NCBI GenBank assembly: GCA_021018815.1
Contig: JAITYX010000045.1
Coordinates: forward strand, 2,666,001-2,730,000
Length of the DNA stretch: 64,000 bases
Origin: Talinum fruticosum
Taxonomy: Eukaryota; Streptophyta; Magnoliopsida; Caryophyllales; Talinaceae
Direction of reading: 5' to 3'
Part shown: piece after piece, positions 34,842 through 45,851 of the stretch
Numbering within the stretch: position 1 is the first letter of the stretch
How the letters are laid out: every line of letters begins with the position of its first letter
Position numbers and translations under genes: made by a program
Notes under the pieces: generated by a model
Told to the model about the DNA's origin: nothing
The model's input: only the letters and a program-made list of their open reading frames with translations
Databases searched by the model: none

Positions 34842-36550
34842 ATGTGCCAAGATGACAGGCTACACTAATCCTAAACCAGAGTGCAATTATGCACAGTTCG
34901 AAGAGGTGAGAATGACTCAAACAACTAGAGCCGAGGACTCGGAATGACTCGGACAATTGAAACCGAGGACTAAGCTAGACTTAGACGACCAAAACCGAAG
35001 GCTCGGACTAACTCGGACAACTAAAACTAAGGACTAAGCCATACTCGGACAACTAATGTTGAGGGCTTATACTAACTCGGACAACTAAATTTTAGTTGCT
35101 TAAACAATGAGTGGTCGAGTCTTCCGGAATAAAGATAGAGGCTTCAAAAGAAGCTAGATTTTGGTGGGGAGATGGTTAAGGGGTTAAGAAAGGTGAGGAG
35201 AATGTGTTTTAGGAAGAATGATCAAGGATAAATATGGAGAAGGTTTATGAACACCCACTATAGATGCACAAAACCAAGGATAGGCTAACTTTACTTGGAT
35301 ACATATTTCACCACTAAGCTTAGTTAAGGCAAAGGCTTGCGTTAGATACAGATCACACCACCAAGCTTGCCTAAGACTCTTTTGATCACTACGTAGTTAG
35401 CAAAATTAGGATAAGAAAAATGAGATTTAAAGGATAAAGGAGCTCATCTCAACTTTAATGCATTAGCATTCACAAAACATTATCTCTCTAGTCTCATTCT
35501 TACATGCTGCACATTATACATATATCGAGCTGAAAACTAGGGTTGCTAAATTAATCGAAGGGCTAAAAATAGCTTACATTAACCCTAAGGTTGTTATTAC
35601 ATTCAGTCAAAATAAAATAAGACAAAAACAACATCCAATGAGAATAAAGCAATCAGAATAAAAGGACAGATTGCAAATGGTCCCCCTTGCTCGTGGTTTT
35701 CGTTTTTTTGCAGCAGGGCCAACTTCTAACAACAATATATCCTGATTTACAACTCTAATTGTGACGTGTAATATATTCTTAGAAGTCTTGTGGATTAAGC
35801 TTTCCAACCATATGTGGATCGACCCTATGGAAGATGTGATGAAAGAGTTATGACCAGAATTATGAGCGAGAGGTCGGACTAGGTCAACGAAATGCCTGGT
35901 TTGATGTCCGGACCATTTCCTTTATTGTCTCCGGTCTAAAAGATAATGCCCATAACTTGAAATTAATTTACACATATCCAAGAATACTCTTGTGAAAATT
36001 AGAGACTAAAATCTAATCCATGGTTGACTGAATACCCTTTTGAAGTTGACCTTGAAGCGTCATTCTATGCGTGTAAACATCTAATTTCTGCGTGAACTTC
36101 AAATGGTTATATCTTGAGATTCCCTACTCCCATTTATTTGTTCTTGGTATGTTTAAAAATATTAGGATGTTAGCTTTCCATCCATATATCATGAGTTATT
36201 GTTGGAGGTCCGGATCAAAAATTATGATTAAAATAAGTTGTAGGTATCATCCTGGATGAGCAAACCGCCGCTTTAACAAAGGGCTTCCTCTGTTATTATC
36301 TCTACCTATATTCAAGGCACCTATAAATGCCTGAGCTTGAGGACATCATGAAGTTCTTGTATGAAAAAATTAGGAAGAAAACTTGTAGCTGTTTGTGATC
36401 GAATGGCAAAAACTTCCATCCTTACAACTTTAGAGAGGTCCGAGTCCCTTAGATGCTTCTAGAAAGGGATAAATAAGCATGTTAGCTAACTCAGTATGAT
36501 CTTGGATGGCTTTGTCTTGGAGTATGTTCTAGCCTATGGGTCTAGGTTCA
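34842..36550 (-). mobile_element. Gypsy-like LTR, minus strand, first copy
   Basis: It aligns with 49692-51092 over most of its length (shared tracts near 35155-35300 and 35460-36540). It lies between a PBS on the left and a pol-3'/PPT-like stretch on the right, so it appears to be shared by two internal regions. Termini TG..CA are plausible (TGTGCC..GGTTCA). It contains an insertion of short repeats at 34890-35100 that the other copy lacks. The boundaries are approximate. Confidence 0.6.
34890..35100. repeat. Imperfect 35-40 bp repeats with ACTCGGACAACTAAA core
   Basis: The core ACTCGGACAACT or a close variant recurs near 34941, 35010, 35052 and 35087, alternating with 'gaggactaagc'-like phrases. 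The block is absent from the second LTR copy, which passes straight from the PBS side to 'ttctaaagaaactagatttt'. Confidence 0.65.
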
Positions 36551-37290
36551 TCATCCTCTCCTTCTTTAAAAAAATGTGTCCTCAAATTCGTCGGGGATCA
36601 TTAACAAAACAGGAGAATGAATGGCAAGGCTGACCATAGTTGGACAGTAACATACTTTCTAAGTCATTTCACAACTTGGAAGCTGTTGCTGGCTCTTTCC
36701 AGCTCTTGGTTAGTGCCCTTAGTACAACATTATCTTAGGCCAACTCATAGAACGAGGCCACACTTTTCTTGCTTGCATCCACTCAAGACTTCCTGGTTTA
36801 TCAACCATTTTCTTGCATTGTTTGTTGGATGCTTATGATGGCTCTTTGCTTGGATATAAAATATATTTCTTAAGCCTCATCAAAGTCCCCATGAACAAGG
36901 ACCTTTCTCGAACCAGAAACTCACTCATTGAACTCCTTTAGAAAGTTTGGAATAAATTTTCAAAGTGGTTGGCCAAGCAATCACCAAAAGATATTCGATT
37001 GAGGAGATCCCTTCTTATCGCACTAGATAGGTGAGGCATTGGACGTTTAGACACACAATCAGCTCGGACTTATGACTCTCTCAATGGTTGTTTCTCACAA
37101 TCAAGGAACAATGTTTCACACTTCTCATTAGCATAACAAGTCGAAACATTTGTTCCATCAACTTCATGCACATGCCCGGTTTATAAAACAAACCAAGAGA
37201 CATACCCAACAAAGTAGAATTAATCTCCAAGATCACCCTAGACCTATAGAAATTAGTTAAGGACTTCTCAAGTGGGTGAGGTGGGTTGGA
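36551..37290 (-). pseudogene. Probable 3' end of gypsy pol, minus strand
   Basis: Next to the LTR the minus strand reads DEFEDTFF and then a stop, followed by a purine-rich AAGAAGGAGAGGATGATGA. This DEFED-type ending plus purine tract is typical of the integrase C-terminus and PPT of plant gypsy elements. Farther right no domain could be read confidently. Confidence 0.45.
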
Positions 37291-37630
37291 TGAAGACTCG
37301 GACTCGAATCTAGATTATTCCGAGTACTACGCAAAGACTAGGTACAAACCTCATCCCTTCTAAGTTTTGATTACAAGTCATTCTCAGTGTTATAGAATCT
37401 GTTGTATAAGTTTTAATTCAATTCGACTGACTCGGAAAACATATTCTTGTCTATCTTCTCACATTGATGTTTCGAGTCACTCGGACATCACTCAGATTTA
37501 TCGCATGTTCAAATAATCTCTCTAACGCTTCTTAGCTGAGTTCGACAGACATATTTCAAAGCAAAGTGGATTACAATGTTAATTCATATTTCTAAGTCAT
37601 TATATTTGTTTGAGAGTTATTTTCCCGGAC
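37291..37630 (+). mobile_element. Copia LTR head fragment, plus strand
   Basis: It starts TGAAGACTCGGACTC and follows the family LTR for about 340 bp, then stops matching after 'tttgagagttatttt'. A truncated solo fragment. 37631-37794 is unassigned. Confidence 0.75.
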
Positions 37631-37794
37631 CCTAAACCCATCATGTGCTATCCTCTTTTATCAAATAACCACGACTATCTCAAAAGACATAATAAACATT
37701 TGTCAACATGTCATCACACCATACGTCCACAACACTTAACTTCTAAAGATTAAAAGAAAGTAAGCAATGAGGATGAATTAGGATGCTTAAACCT

Positions 37795-38441
37795 TGGCAA
37801 AGCCCATGGATGTCATGTGGGAGAAGGTGTACTGACGCTTGAATCTCCAAGCTCTCCTCCGGCTCCTTTTGCTCTTCTCACTCCTCTTGGAGCTCTTCAC
37901 ATTCAGCCAAGGCAATGCTTGATTGTGGGTACTCCAACTCAAGGTGACTCACCCCTTGGCTAAGGGAGAACTTTCTGTTTTGCAATGGACCGTGAAGGTT
38001 TATGGGTTGTGGGGTTGGGAAATTTAGTGGTGAAGGGGAAGGACAACCGCCAAAATTGGGTGAGGTTATTTGGAGGCTTCTTTTGAGGAGGAGTGTAGGT
38101 TTTTATAGAGGCAAAGAAGGCTGGACAGTAGGGGTAAATGAGGGAGGTGCAGAGCTCCCTTTGAGGTCAAGTTAGGTGTTTTATGATGGGGGAAGAGGAG
38201 ATAATCAAAAGGTTTCGATGAGGGAATATGGTGGCTCCTTTTGTGACAAGTTGGGGCATTTTGAGGTGGAAGGAAGGTTGTTCAGTAGTTATTAGTGAAG
38301 CAAAGGAGGTGATGGTTGTCGGTTTGGAGAGAAGAGGAAAGAAACTGCCCTTGTTGATGGGTTTGATCTTGGTTGGAAGAGATTTGTAAGTAAGTGGATC
38401 AAAATTTCACAGACAACTTACCTCTCAACTTGCTCCATGTG
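37795..38441 (-). mobile_element. Gypsy-like internal fragment, second copy
   Basis: It begins CTTGGCAAAGCCCATGG like 33801 and follows that copy to about 34440, where the complete copia element interrupts it. The continuation is at 49279. The coding content is unclear. Confidence 0.65.
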
Positions 38442-40009
38442 TGAAGGTTTGCTCGGGGAGAGTCCGAGTCACCCTAGAGGGGGTGAATAGGGTGATAGGA
38501 AATTCTCTCGCGAAATCACACTCTTTTGCACGAAGTAGAAAGGAAGAAAGATTCTGAGTCTATTAACCGAGTCGAAACGATTGGACTCGAAAGCAATGAA
38601 TCGAAAGAGCGATAGCAGATAGAAGGCCGTCCGAGTCTAAAATGGACTCGGAAAGATAACACTTAGATTTTACGTGGAAACCCTCATGGGGCAGAAAACC
38701 ACGGCCCTTGTTAATCCGGACACGAAGTCAAATCCACTATTTTGAGTCCACAAAATACCGTGAACTGACCGAACCCGAGTTACGCCCTTAGACAACTCTA
38801 TACAAGTTTTCCTAGACTCGAAATTCCCTTATCCGATCTAGTACTTCCTACCCGAGATAACCCTTACAGCTAGGGACAACTAAGCTGAGTTAACCCTTAC
38901 AGACTTAGTCAAGGGACCTTACAAAGAATGTAAGAAAGAGTTTGTAACTAAGTACAAGACCTTACAACTCGAAAGTAATGAATTACAGAGTGGGAGTTGT
39001 AAGTAGAAGATTGAAAGTAAATACAATGACTTTTCTCAAGTATGTGTATTAACAATAGATTCGGCAATCTTCAAGTCTTGTGAAGTGGCTTCTATTTATA
39101 GATAACCAGACAGAGTAGCCGTTATCTTCATTTGCTGACCAAGAGTCTTCCGTGACCGTTAATAGAGGATTTACGAGTCCCTCGGAAAGTATCCGTTGAA
39201 ATATGAACGTTGGACAACGGTTTAACTCTCTTGGAAGTCCCAAAACCATTGGTTGTGTCTTGAAAAATGAGGTGGAAACCACCGTTAAGCTTAGCGTTCG
39301 AGTTTTCCAGATATGGAAAGCAGACGACTTCCGACATAATCTTACGAGACTCGCAGTATGGAAGGTGAAAAGCCATGTCTGCTGGTGATTTGACGTTCGA
39401 AGCCGGTTACTTTTGTGGTTTGAAAAAGGTGTATCCTCGAATGAATAATCTACAAAAGTAAATCAATTTTGGTTCTCAAAGTATAAAATACTTTGGTCCA
39501 AGGTTAGACACGAGACAATAAAATAATTATAATAATTAAGCAACCGATTATCCGAGTCGAAACGAAATGGAATTTTACGAGTCCAATATCCATGATACTC
39601 GGAATTCCATCCGACTTAGTCTAAGCAATAGAGCAAGTTCCATAAAGAATATCGAGTGAGATAACTTGATATAGACTAAGCATGTAATGAACTAAGAATA
39701 CTGACTATATCAAAATAGAACGTATAACCACAAGTCGATTCCGAGACGGAATACTTGGTATATTCAAAATGCGATAAATCCGAGTGAAGATGAACTCGGA
39801 ACAAAGAACCAGTTTTACGAGTCAGCTACGGAAATGCAATAAATGCATTAAGTGAAAACCGTAGTACTCGGAGAAGATACTATTTTACTCAAAGAAGTTT
39901 CTACGATACCGAGAATGCCTTTGAATCAAAACTCTATATGTATGAAATTGTTATACTCGATTCCTTTTACATAACTCGGAAAAGTATTGAGCACTTGTCC
40001 GAGTCTTCA
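38442..40009 (-). repeat. 3' LTR (1568 bp) of the complete copia element
   Basis: Termini TGAAGACTCGG..AACCTTCA on the minus strand. An intact TATA box (TATAAATA) lies at 39093-39100. It abuts the PPT at 40010. Confidence 0.92.
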
Positions 40010-40022
40010 ATCTCCCCTTTTT
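40010..40022 (-). promoter_or_regulatory. Polypurine tract of the complete copia element
   Basis: The minus strand reads AAAAAGGGGAGAT directly before the 3' LTR. Two further purine tracts lie upstream, AGGGGAG at 40244-40250 and AAGGGGGACA at 40281-40290, matching the multiple-PPT pattern of Sireviruses. Confidence 0.85.
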
Positions 40023-40439
40023 GATGAAAGGCATTCCATTCTTAAACAGAAACTTTGTTAGAGGAAAAAATTGATTCCGAGTGGTTTGCGCATGAGTAAG
40101 ACATACTCAATAGTTTAGAGCAATATATAATATATCGAGCAAAACAAAATAAAGTATGCTTTAACATTAACTCGAGAAAATAATGAACTCGGAAATTAAT
40201 AATGAAGTGCATTAATCCATTAAAATTCAAGAGGGTGGAAAAACTCCCCTAAACAAGACAACAAGTTTTCTAACTACATTTGTCCCCCTTGCCTTTCAAC
40301 AAAAAAAATAACAAAAAGAAGGGAGAAAAGAACAAGTAATACAAATGGGTTGTCCGGACAAAAAAAATTTAGAAAGAGGAAAAATTCGGAGACACCGAGG
40401 AATTGTGACTCGGTGCATGGCTCCTACGAGGGAGGAGGG

Positions 40440-42029
40440 GATTTCGAGTGGAGGCGGAGGTGCGCCGGCGCTGATATGATCTTGACGATGTGCTTGAGCG
40501 CGGCGAAGGGAGAACCGGGATTGTCCTCGGGGCTCGGCTCCGAGTGGCCGACCCGGAGAGAGTGGATCGAGGGTTCCGCCCTTGGGACCTCGGTGGGCTG
40601 GAGGGGCTGCTCTGCTCGACCCACTCTGGAGGAGCGAGGTCTTCGACCCACTCGAGGCTGGCATGCGAGCCGAGTACTCGTGATTTGAGCTTGGGAGCGG
40701 TCGACCCTCAGCGAGTTGCCACGGCCTCTTCTTCCCTTTGTCCGGAAGGGCCTGTCTCGGCCGCGAGTTCCTCAGCATCTTCTGCTACATCTGCAGCTTC
40801 TTCCTCTTCTTCCTCATCCCCGCTGTCCGAGGAGGTCGGACTCGGGCTCGAAGACGCTACAAACGCGTCCGAGTCATCCCGGTCCCGAGCCGCCTTGGAC
40901 CGTCTCTCTCTAAGGAGCTCGACCGGCTCCTTTTGCTCCTTGACCAGCTCCCTCATCTCAAGAACTAAAGACTCGCTGCTCTCGGATTTGGGACCGACTC
41001 AGTCTTTTGGTTGATGGTCGGACCTTGGAGGACAGATTTGAAAGTTACGAGCATGTCTCCGAGTTCGGAAGACACGGAGCCGATCTTGTCCAAGAAGCAG
41101 GGGACAAGAGGGCGAGAGAGATTTCGAGTCACCTAAGGTGGAGGCACCACCAGGTGTAGAGGGAAGAGGGAGAGGGGTTGTTTTCTAAGTCCGAGGAGGA
41201 GAAGCGGGCCTCGGCTACGAGTTGTGAACCCGGACACCGGGGTCGGTTTCCGGTATCCGTACCCTCGGAGTTCCTTCTTGCCTACCACAATGGCAGCCTC
41301 GGACACTCGCGTTTGGGTCCGAGGGAAGAGGAACTTGAAATTGTTTGAAGACAAGGGTCGAAGAGCACCAAAAGGAAGGGAGGTGTTCTTCTTGGATTGG
41401 AGTTGAGCTCGCACGAGTGGTCATCCGCTCAATGATGGAGGGAAGAGGTCTACTTCGTATCCCTCAAGGATGTCGAAGAGAGCTTTGAGGTGCTTGGAGT
41501 TGGGGTTCTCCTTGCTGGAATGTCTGTGAGAAGAAGGTTCTCATCGGCAGAAAGCACTGAAGGCGAGCTTCAACTTCAACCGAGTCACGAAAAGTTTTTC
41601 CTGGACCCGGGGAATTCTTTGGCGTATTTTTCAAAGAAGTCGTCGGCGACTTCGGTGAAAGGAATAGGATTGCTTGTTCAAGAAAAGAGAAGAAACTTTG
41701 AACAAGGCGGTGGAGGAGAGAGGTGTTGATGCGAATGGTAATGTTCCGAACCCTAGAGGTTAGAACATTTTCGGAGTGGGTGAGGTGAGCATAGAACTCG
41801 AAACGAGTTCGGGATAGATGAACTCGTCTGAAACACAAGAAGTGGTATACTCCGGTGGTTTGTATGTTGGACAACCAAGAAAATTTGGTTGTTGGAAAGA
41901 ATTTGTCATCCAGCGCAAGGTGCTTGGGTAACAATGGGTTTGGAGGGGTTGAGCTTTCGGCTTAGTGGTGCGAGGCTTTTTGGAAGAGGGAGAAGCCTGG
42001 AAGTCGGGGTGGTTTCCTCTTTTAGGCAT
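40440..42029 (-). pseudogene. ORF3 (envelope-position protein) of the complete copia element
   Basis: It starts at the ATG whose complement is 42027-42029; the pol stop lies 636 bp upstream. Order of parts: basic head (PKRGNHPDF.., KKPRTTKPKAQ); ALDDKFFPTTKFSWLSNIQT and INTSLLHRLVQSF (41464-41934); PFGALRPLSSNN and EAAIVVGKKELRG (near 41250-41390); helix ELLRERRSKAARD with a Glu-rich acidic run (40708-40956); a proline/serine-rich part; an Arg-rich tail near 40460. The full span is about 530 codons if intact, but it is split over several frames. The middle block may be the PF20167-type plant transposon domain. Function unknown; by position it is the counterpart of the Sirevirus env-like gene, but I see no signal peptide or clear membrane helix. 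Confidence 0.75.
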
Positions 42030-42270
42030 TGTGAGAGAAAGAGAGAAAAGATGAAACTTTTCGAATGAAAGAGAGAAGGAGGTGTAGAAGAGAAGAAAAT
42101 GAAAATGTAGAAGAAAGAGATGAGAGCGATCGAAACTTACAAGAGAGAGAGAGAGCTTCTTCGATGCTTGCGGACGATCAAGAGTGATCTGTTCACGTAG
42201 AAATCTTCCGCGATAAGTTTCTTTTGAGAGAGATGGAGTTTAGAATACCGAGAATAAGATGGATAGACGT

Positions 42271-42278
42271 TATTTATA
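42271..42278 (-). promoter_or_regulatory. TATA box of the candidate ORF3 promoter
   Basis: TATAAATA on the minus strand, about 240 bp before the ORF3 ATG and downstream of the pol stop. A pyrimidine-rich leader (GAGAGA on the plus strand, 42030-42150) follows it. Confidence 0.55.
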
Positions 42279-42664
42279 GAAAATAAGCGCGCCCGTCAAC
42301 TATCCGTTAAGTAACTCCGTTCGACTCGGCTTGTCCATCGAGTCACCAAAGACCGGTGTGACGGTTCTTCTTCAACGGTTGAGATACCAGCGGTTTGAAA
42401 TCCATGGCTAAGATCCGATCGCAGCACTCGAGAAAGAGAGAGAAAAAGATTTTGAAAATATAATCCGAAACTCTCCACTATTCTAGAGATAGTTTCGAAA
42501 ATTTGATGTCCAAGTTTTTTACGTTTGAGTTTGACTCGTAAAGGTTTCGAGTGACTCGAAACACAAAATAACTATTAGCCCGAGTATCACTGAATCAATC
42601 GAACTAATTGTTATTAACAGAGAAAGCACATAGCACAGAATTATGCAACGAGAGTAGCACATAA

Positions 42665-43330
42665 TTAAGCATTTAACATACCAAGCTCATTCCGAATGAA
42701 ACAAAACTTATCTTCACCAAGAGGCTTAGTAAAGATATCAGCTAATTGAAGATTAGTAGGAATGAACTCAAGTGCAATATCACCCTTTTCGAGTGATCGC
42801 GTAAGAAGTGATACTTGACCTCAATATGCTTTGTTTTTGAGTGCTTGGACGAGATTCTTGGTGATACTGATTGCGCTTTGGTTGTCACACTTGATTGGAA
42901 CCGAGTTGAGAAATAGTCCAAGATCCTTCAAGTGTTGTTTTATCCAAAGAATCCGAGCGCAACAAGCTCCAGTGGCAATATATTCAGCTTCCGCGATCGA
43001 TAGAGCTACCGAGTTCCGCTTCTTTGAGTGCCAAGATATTAGGGATTGACCCGAAATTGGCAAGCTCCGGATGTGCTCTTTCGATCAACTTTGTATCCTG
43101 CGTAGTCTGCGTCTCGAGTACCCGAGTCAAAGTCGGTTATGAGTCTCCGGAATACCATATACCCAAATTACGAGTACCTGCAAGATATCTAAATATTCTC
43201 TTCACCGCAGTGAGATGTGATTCTTTTGGATTAGCTTGAAATCTTGCGCATAAACAAACACTCGAACATTATATCTAGCTCTGCTTGAAGTAAGATATAG
43301 CAAAGATCCAATCATACCTCGATAGAGTTT
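42665..43330 (-). pseudogene. pol: RNase H of the complete copia element
   Basis: Frame 42821-43063 reads WHSKKRNSVALSIAEAEYIA, then ILWIKQHLKDLG and IKCDNQSAISITKNLVQ, the standard copia RNase H motifs. The expected HSKTKHI that should follow is garbled near 42830. The C-terminal part (ADIFTKPL.., FIRNELGMLNA) ends in TAA at 42665-42667. Frameshifts lie between the parts. Confidence 0.88.
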
Positions 43331-44220
43331 CGATCTATTGCTTTACCTTTCTCATCCGAGTCGAGCTTTATACTCGCTGCTCATGGGAGTAGATGCGTGC
43401 TTTACATCTTGAAGTTTGTATTTCTTCGACAGCTCCTTGGTGTATTTTGATTGATGAACAAAGATTTCATTTTTGTCTTGTTTGATTTGCAGCCCAAGGA
43501 AGAAATTGAGTTCTCCCATCATACTCATTTGAAATTCTTGACTCATCAACTCGGAAAATTCTCGGCACGGAAATTCATTAGTAGCACCGAAAATAATATC
43601 ATCAACATAGATTTGAACAATAAGGAAATCTTTCCCTTTGGTCTTTATGAAGAGAGTCTTGTCGATCCGACCTCTTTTGAAATCATTTTGAACTAAGAAG
43701 CTACTCGATCTTTCATACCAAGCTCGAGGTGCTTGCTTAAGACCATAGAGAGCCTTTTAAAGTTTGAAAACATGATTTGGAAATTCCGAGTTTTCAAAAC
43801 CGGGAGGTCTGCTCGACATAAACTTCTTCTTCAATAAAACCATTGAGGAAAGCACACTTAACATCCATTTGGTATAATTTAATATGCATGTCTGGATGCA
43901 AATGCCAATAGTATTCGAATGGCCTCAATTCAGCTACTGGTGCAAAGGTTTCCCCACAATCAATTCCTTCTTCTTGATTATATCCCCGAGCTACAAGTCT
44001 AGCCTTGTTTCGATTACCACTCCACCCTCATCCAGTTTGTTTTTGAAAACCCATTTGGTTCCTATAACTGGGTGGTCGGAAGGTCGGTTGGTCGAGTCCG
44101 GATTTGGTTTCTCTCGAATTGATTAAGTTCTTCTTGCATGGCTTCTACCCATTCAGGTTCATTAAGGGCCTCTAGTGCATTTTTGGGTTCGAGTTAATGA
44201 TATGAATGCAGTGAATGCAC
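43331..44220 (-). pseudogene. pol: Reverse transcriptase of the complete copia element
   Basis: The catalytic YVDD is at 43598-43609, followed by IIFGAT. 'MMGELNFFLGLQIKQDKNEI' and 'KYKLQDVKHASTPM' follow downstream (43352-43549). The N-terminal part near 44000-44060 has the GTKWVFKNKLDE type motif. The fingers and palm are present but split among frames. Confidence 0.9.
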
Positions 44221-45440
44221 ATAGATTGTGTAAAGAAGAACGAGTTCTTACCCCACTTGTTGATATCGAAATGATGTTTTCTTGGGGATGATTGGAAGTA
44301 AATTTGAATGCTTTACCAGTTCTTTGATTCACTAGGTTTGTGGGCTGAACTGCTTGATCTTCAAAAGCTTGTTCGAGTGATACTCTTCATTAACTTGTTC
44401 GTTACGGGCCAGCTCTTGAACTATCTCATTCCGAGTTTCCTCGTTCGAGTGACTTCATTCCGAGCAAGTTGGGTCCGAGTCTTTGTAGGCTCCACTTCGT
44501 CATCATCTTTCCTGAGCTTCGGTTCGAGTATGAAGACTCACTTGGCTTCTCCTGTTCAAGCTCATCAAATACTACGTGGATGCTTTCTTCCACTTTGTTA
44601 GTTCGCTTATTGAAGATGCGATAAGCTTTGCTTTGTGAGAGGAGTAACCCGGAAAAATACCTTCGTATCAAACTTGGTCGAGATGATCCTTACCATTGTT
44701 GTGGACGAAGCATTTACATCCGAAAGGTCCGAACTAGGAGATATTTGGCTTCTTTCCTTTGTAGAGCTCATACGGTGTTTTCTTCGAGAATGGGTCCGAT
44801 GAGGCATCTATTTAGAGTGTAGTTGGCTGTGTTCGTTGCCTCCGCCCGGAAATAGTAAGGCAAGTTGTGTTCAATCATCATCGTCCTTGCTATTTCTTCA
44901 AGGGTTCTGTTCTTTCTCTCTACTACTCCATTCTATTGAGGAGTTCGGGTGCTGAGAAGTTGTGAGAGATTTCATTTTTGTCACAAAACTCCGAGAATTA
45001 TGAGTAATCGAACTCCCTTCCATGGTCGGTTCGAATCCTCCGGATCCGAGTCCGAGACTCAACTTGAATTTTCTCGCAGAGCTTGCTGAACTCCTTGAAA
45101 GCTTCATTTTTGTGCTTAAGAAAACACACCCAGTGTAAACCGTGAGAAGTCATCAATAATTACAAGTATGTACGATTTACCTCCACGACTCTTCACAGGG
45201 ATTTCACCACATAAGTCCATATGCGATAATTCAAGTACTTTGGATGTGGAAACTGTCTTCAGAGATTTGAATGAAGATCCGACTTGTTTTCCTCTCGGTG
45301 CATGCTTCACATACTTTGTCTTTCTCAAAAACACGATTAGGTAAACCCATAACTAAACCATTAGAAGCCAATTTCTTGATAGTATGCATGCTAATATGAC
45401 CTAATCTACGATGCCAAGTCCAAGAATCATCATGGAGAGA
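44221..45440 (-). pseudogene. pol: Integrase and linker of the complete copia element
   Basis: The catalytic residues are all visible: Asp in MDLCGEIP (codon complement 45215-45217), Asp in TDHG (45025-45027) and Glu in VVERKN (44918-44920). The pre-integrase zinc region lies at 45290-45420. The C-terminal block AYRIFNKRTNKVEESIHVVF lies near 44560-44640. A stop and several shifts interrupt the core. Confidence 0.9.
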
Positions 45441-45851
45441 TGCTTTTAAACAAGATAAGTTCTGACTTGGGTCGAAAGAGGGATGATATATGTATTACCC
45501 GATCTCTTACCCGAAAGCTTGATCTCTTTGGTAGAGACATCAGAAATAGTGCAATTGGTCCGAGTGAATCTTACCTCTTGACCTTTGTCACATAGTTGAG
45601 AGATGCTTGAGCAGATTATATTTCAATCCCTTGACAAGATAGACTGGACTGACCAGATTGCTTCCTTTTCTAATCTTGCCAATCCCCACGATCTTGCCCT
45701 TGCTATCATCTCCAAATGTGACTTTTCCTCCTTTATGTCCTGTTCAACTCGGAAAAGAGTCCCGCATCTCCGACATATGGCGTGAACATCCACTGTCAAG
45801 GTACCAATGTCCTCTTGATCTCTTCCGAGTGACCTGCAAAACAACGAGAAT
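45441..45851 (-). pseudogene. pol: Aspartic protease region of the complete copia element
   Basis: The reading frame entering from the gag stop gives VTRKRSRGHWYLDSGCSRHM. The catalytic DSG is at 45789-45797. Downstream, KGKIVGIGKIRKGS-like and LVKGLKYNLLK-type blocks are present with shifts. It is in frame with gag across the TAG at 45852-45854. Confidence 0.88.

Noticed and set aside
40350..41014. Plus-strand open frames of 112 and 174 codons
   Set aside because: They are antisense to the acidic and Pro-rich end of ORF3 in the complete element; the minus strand carries the conserved motifs.
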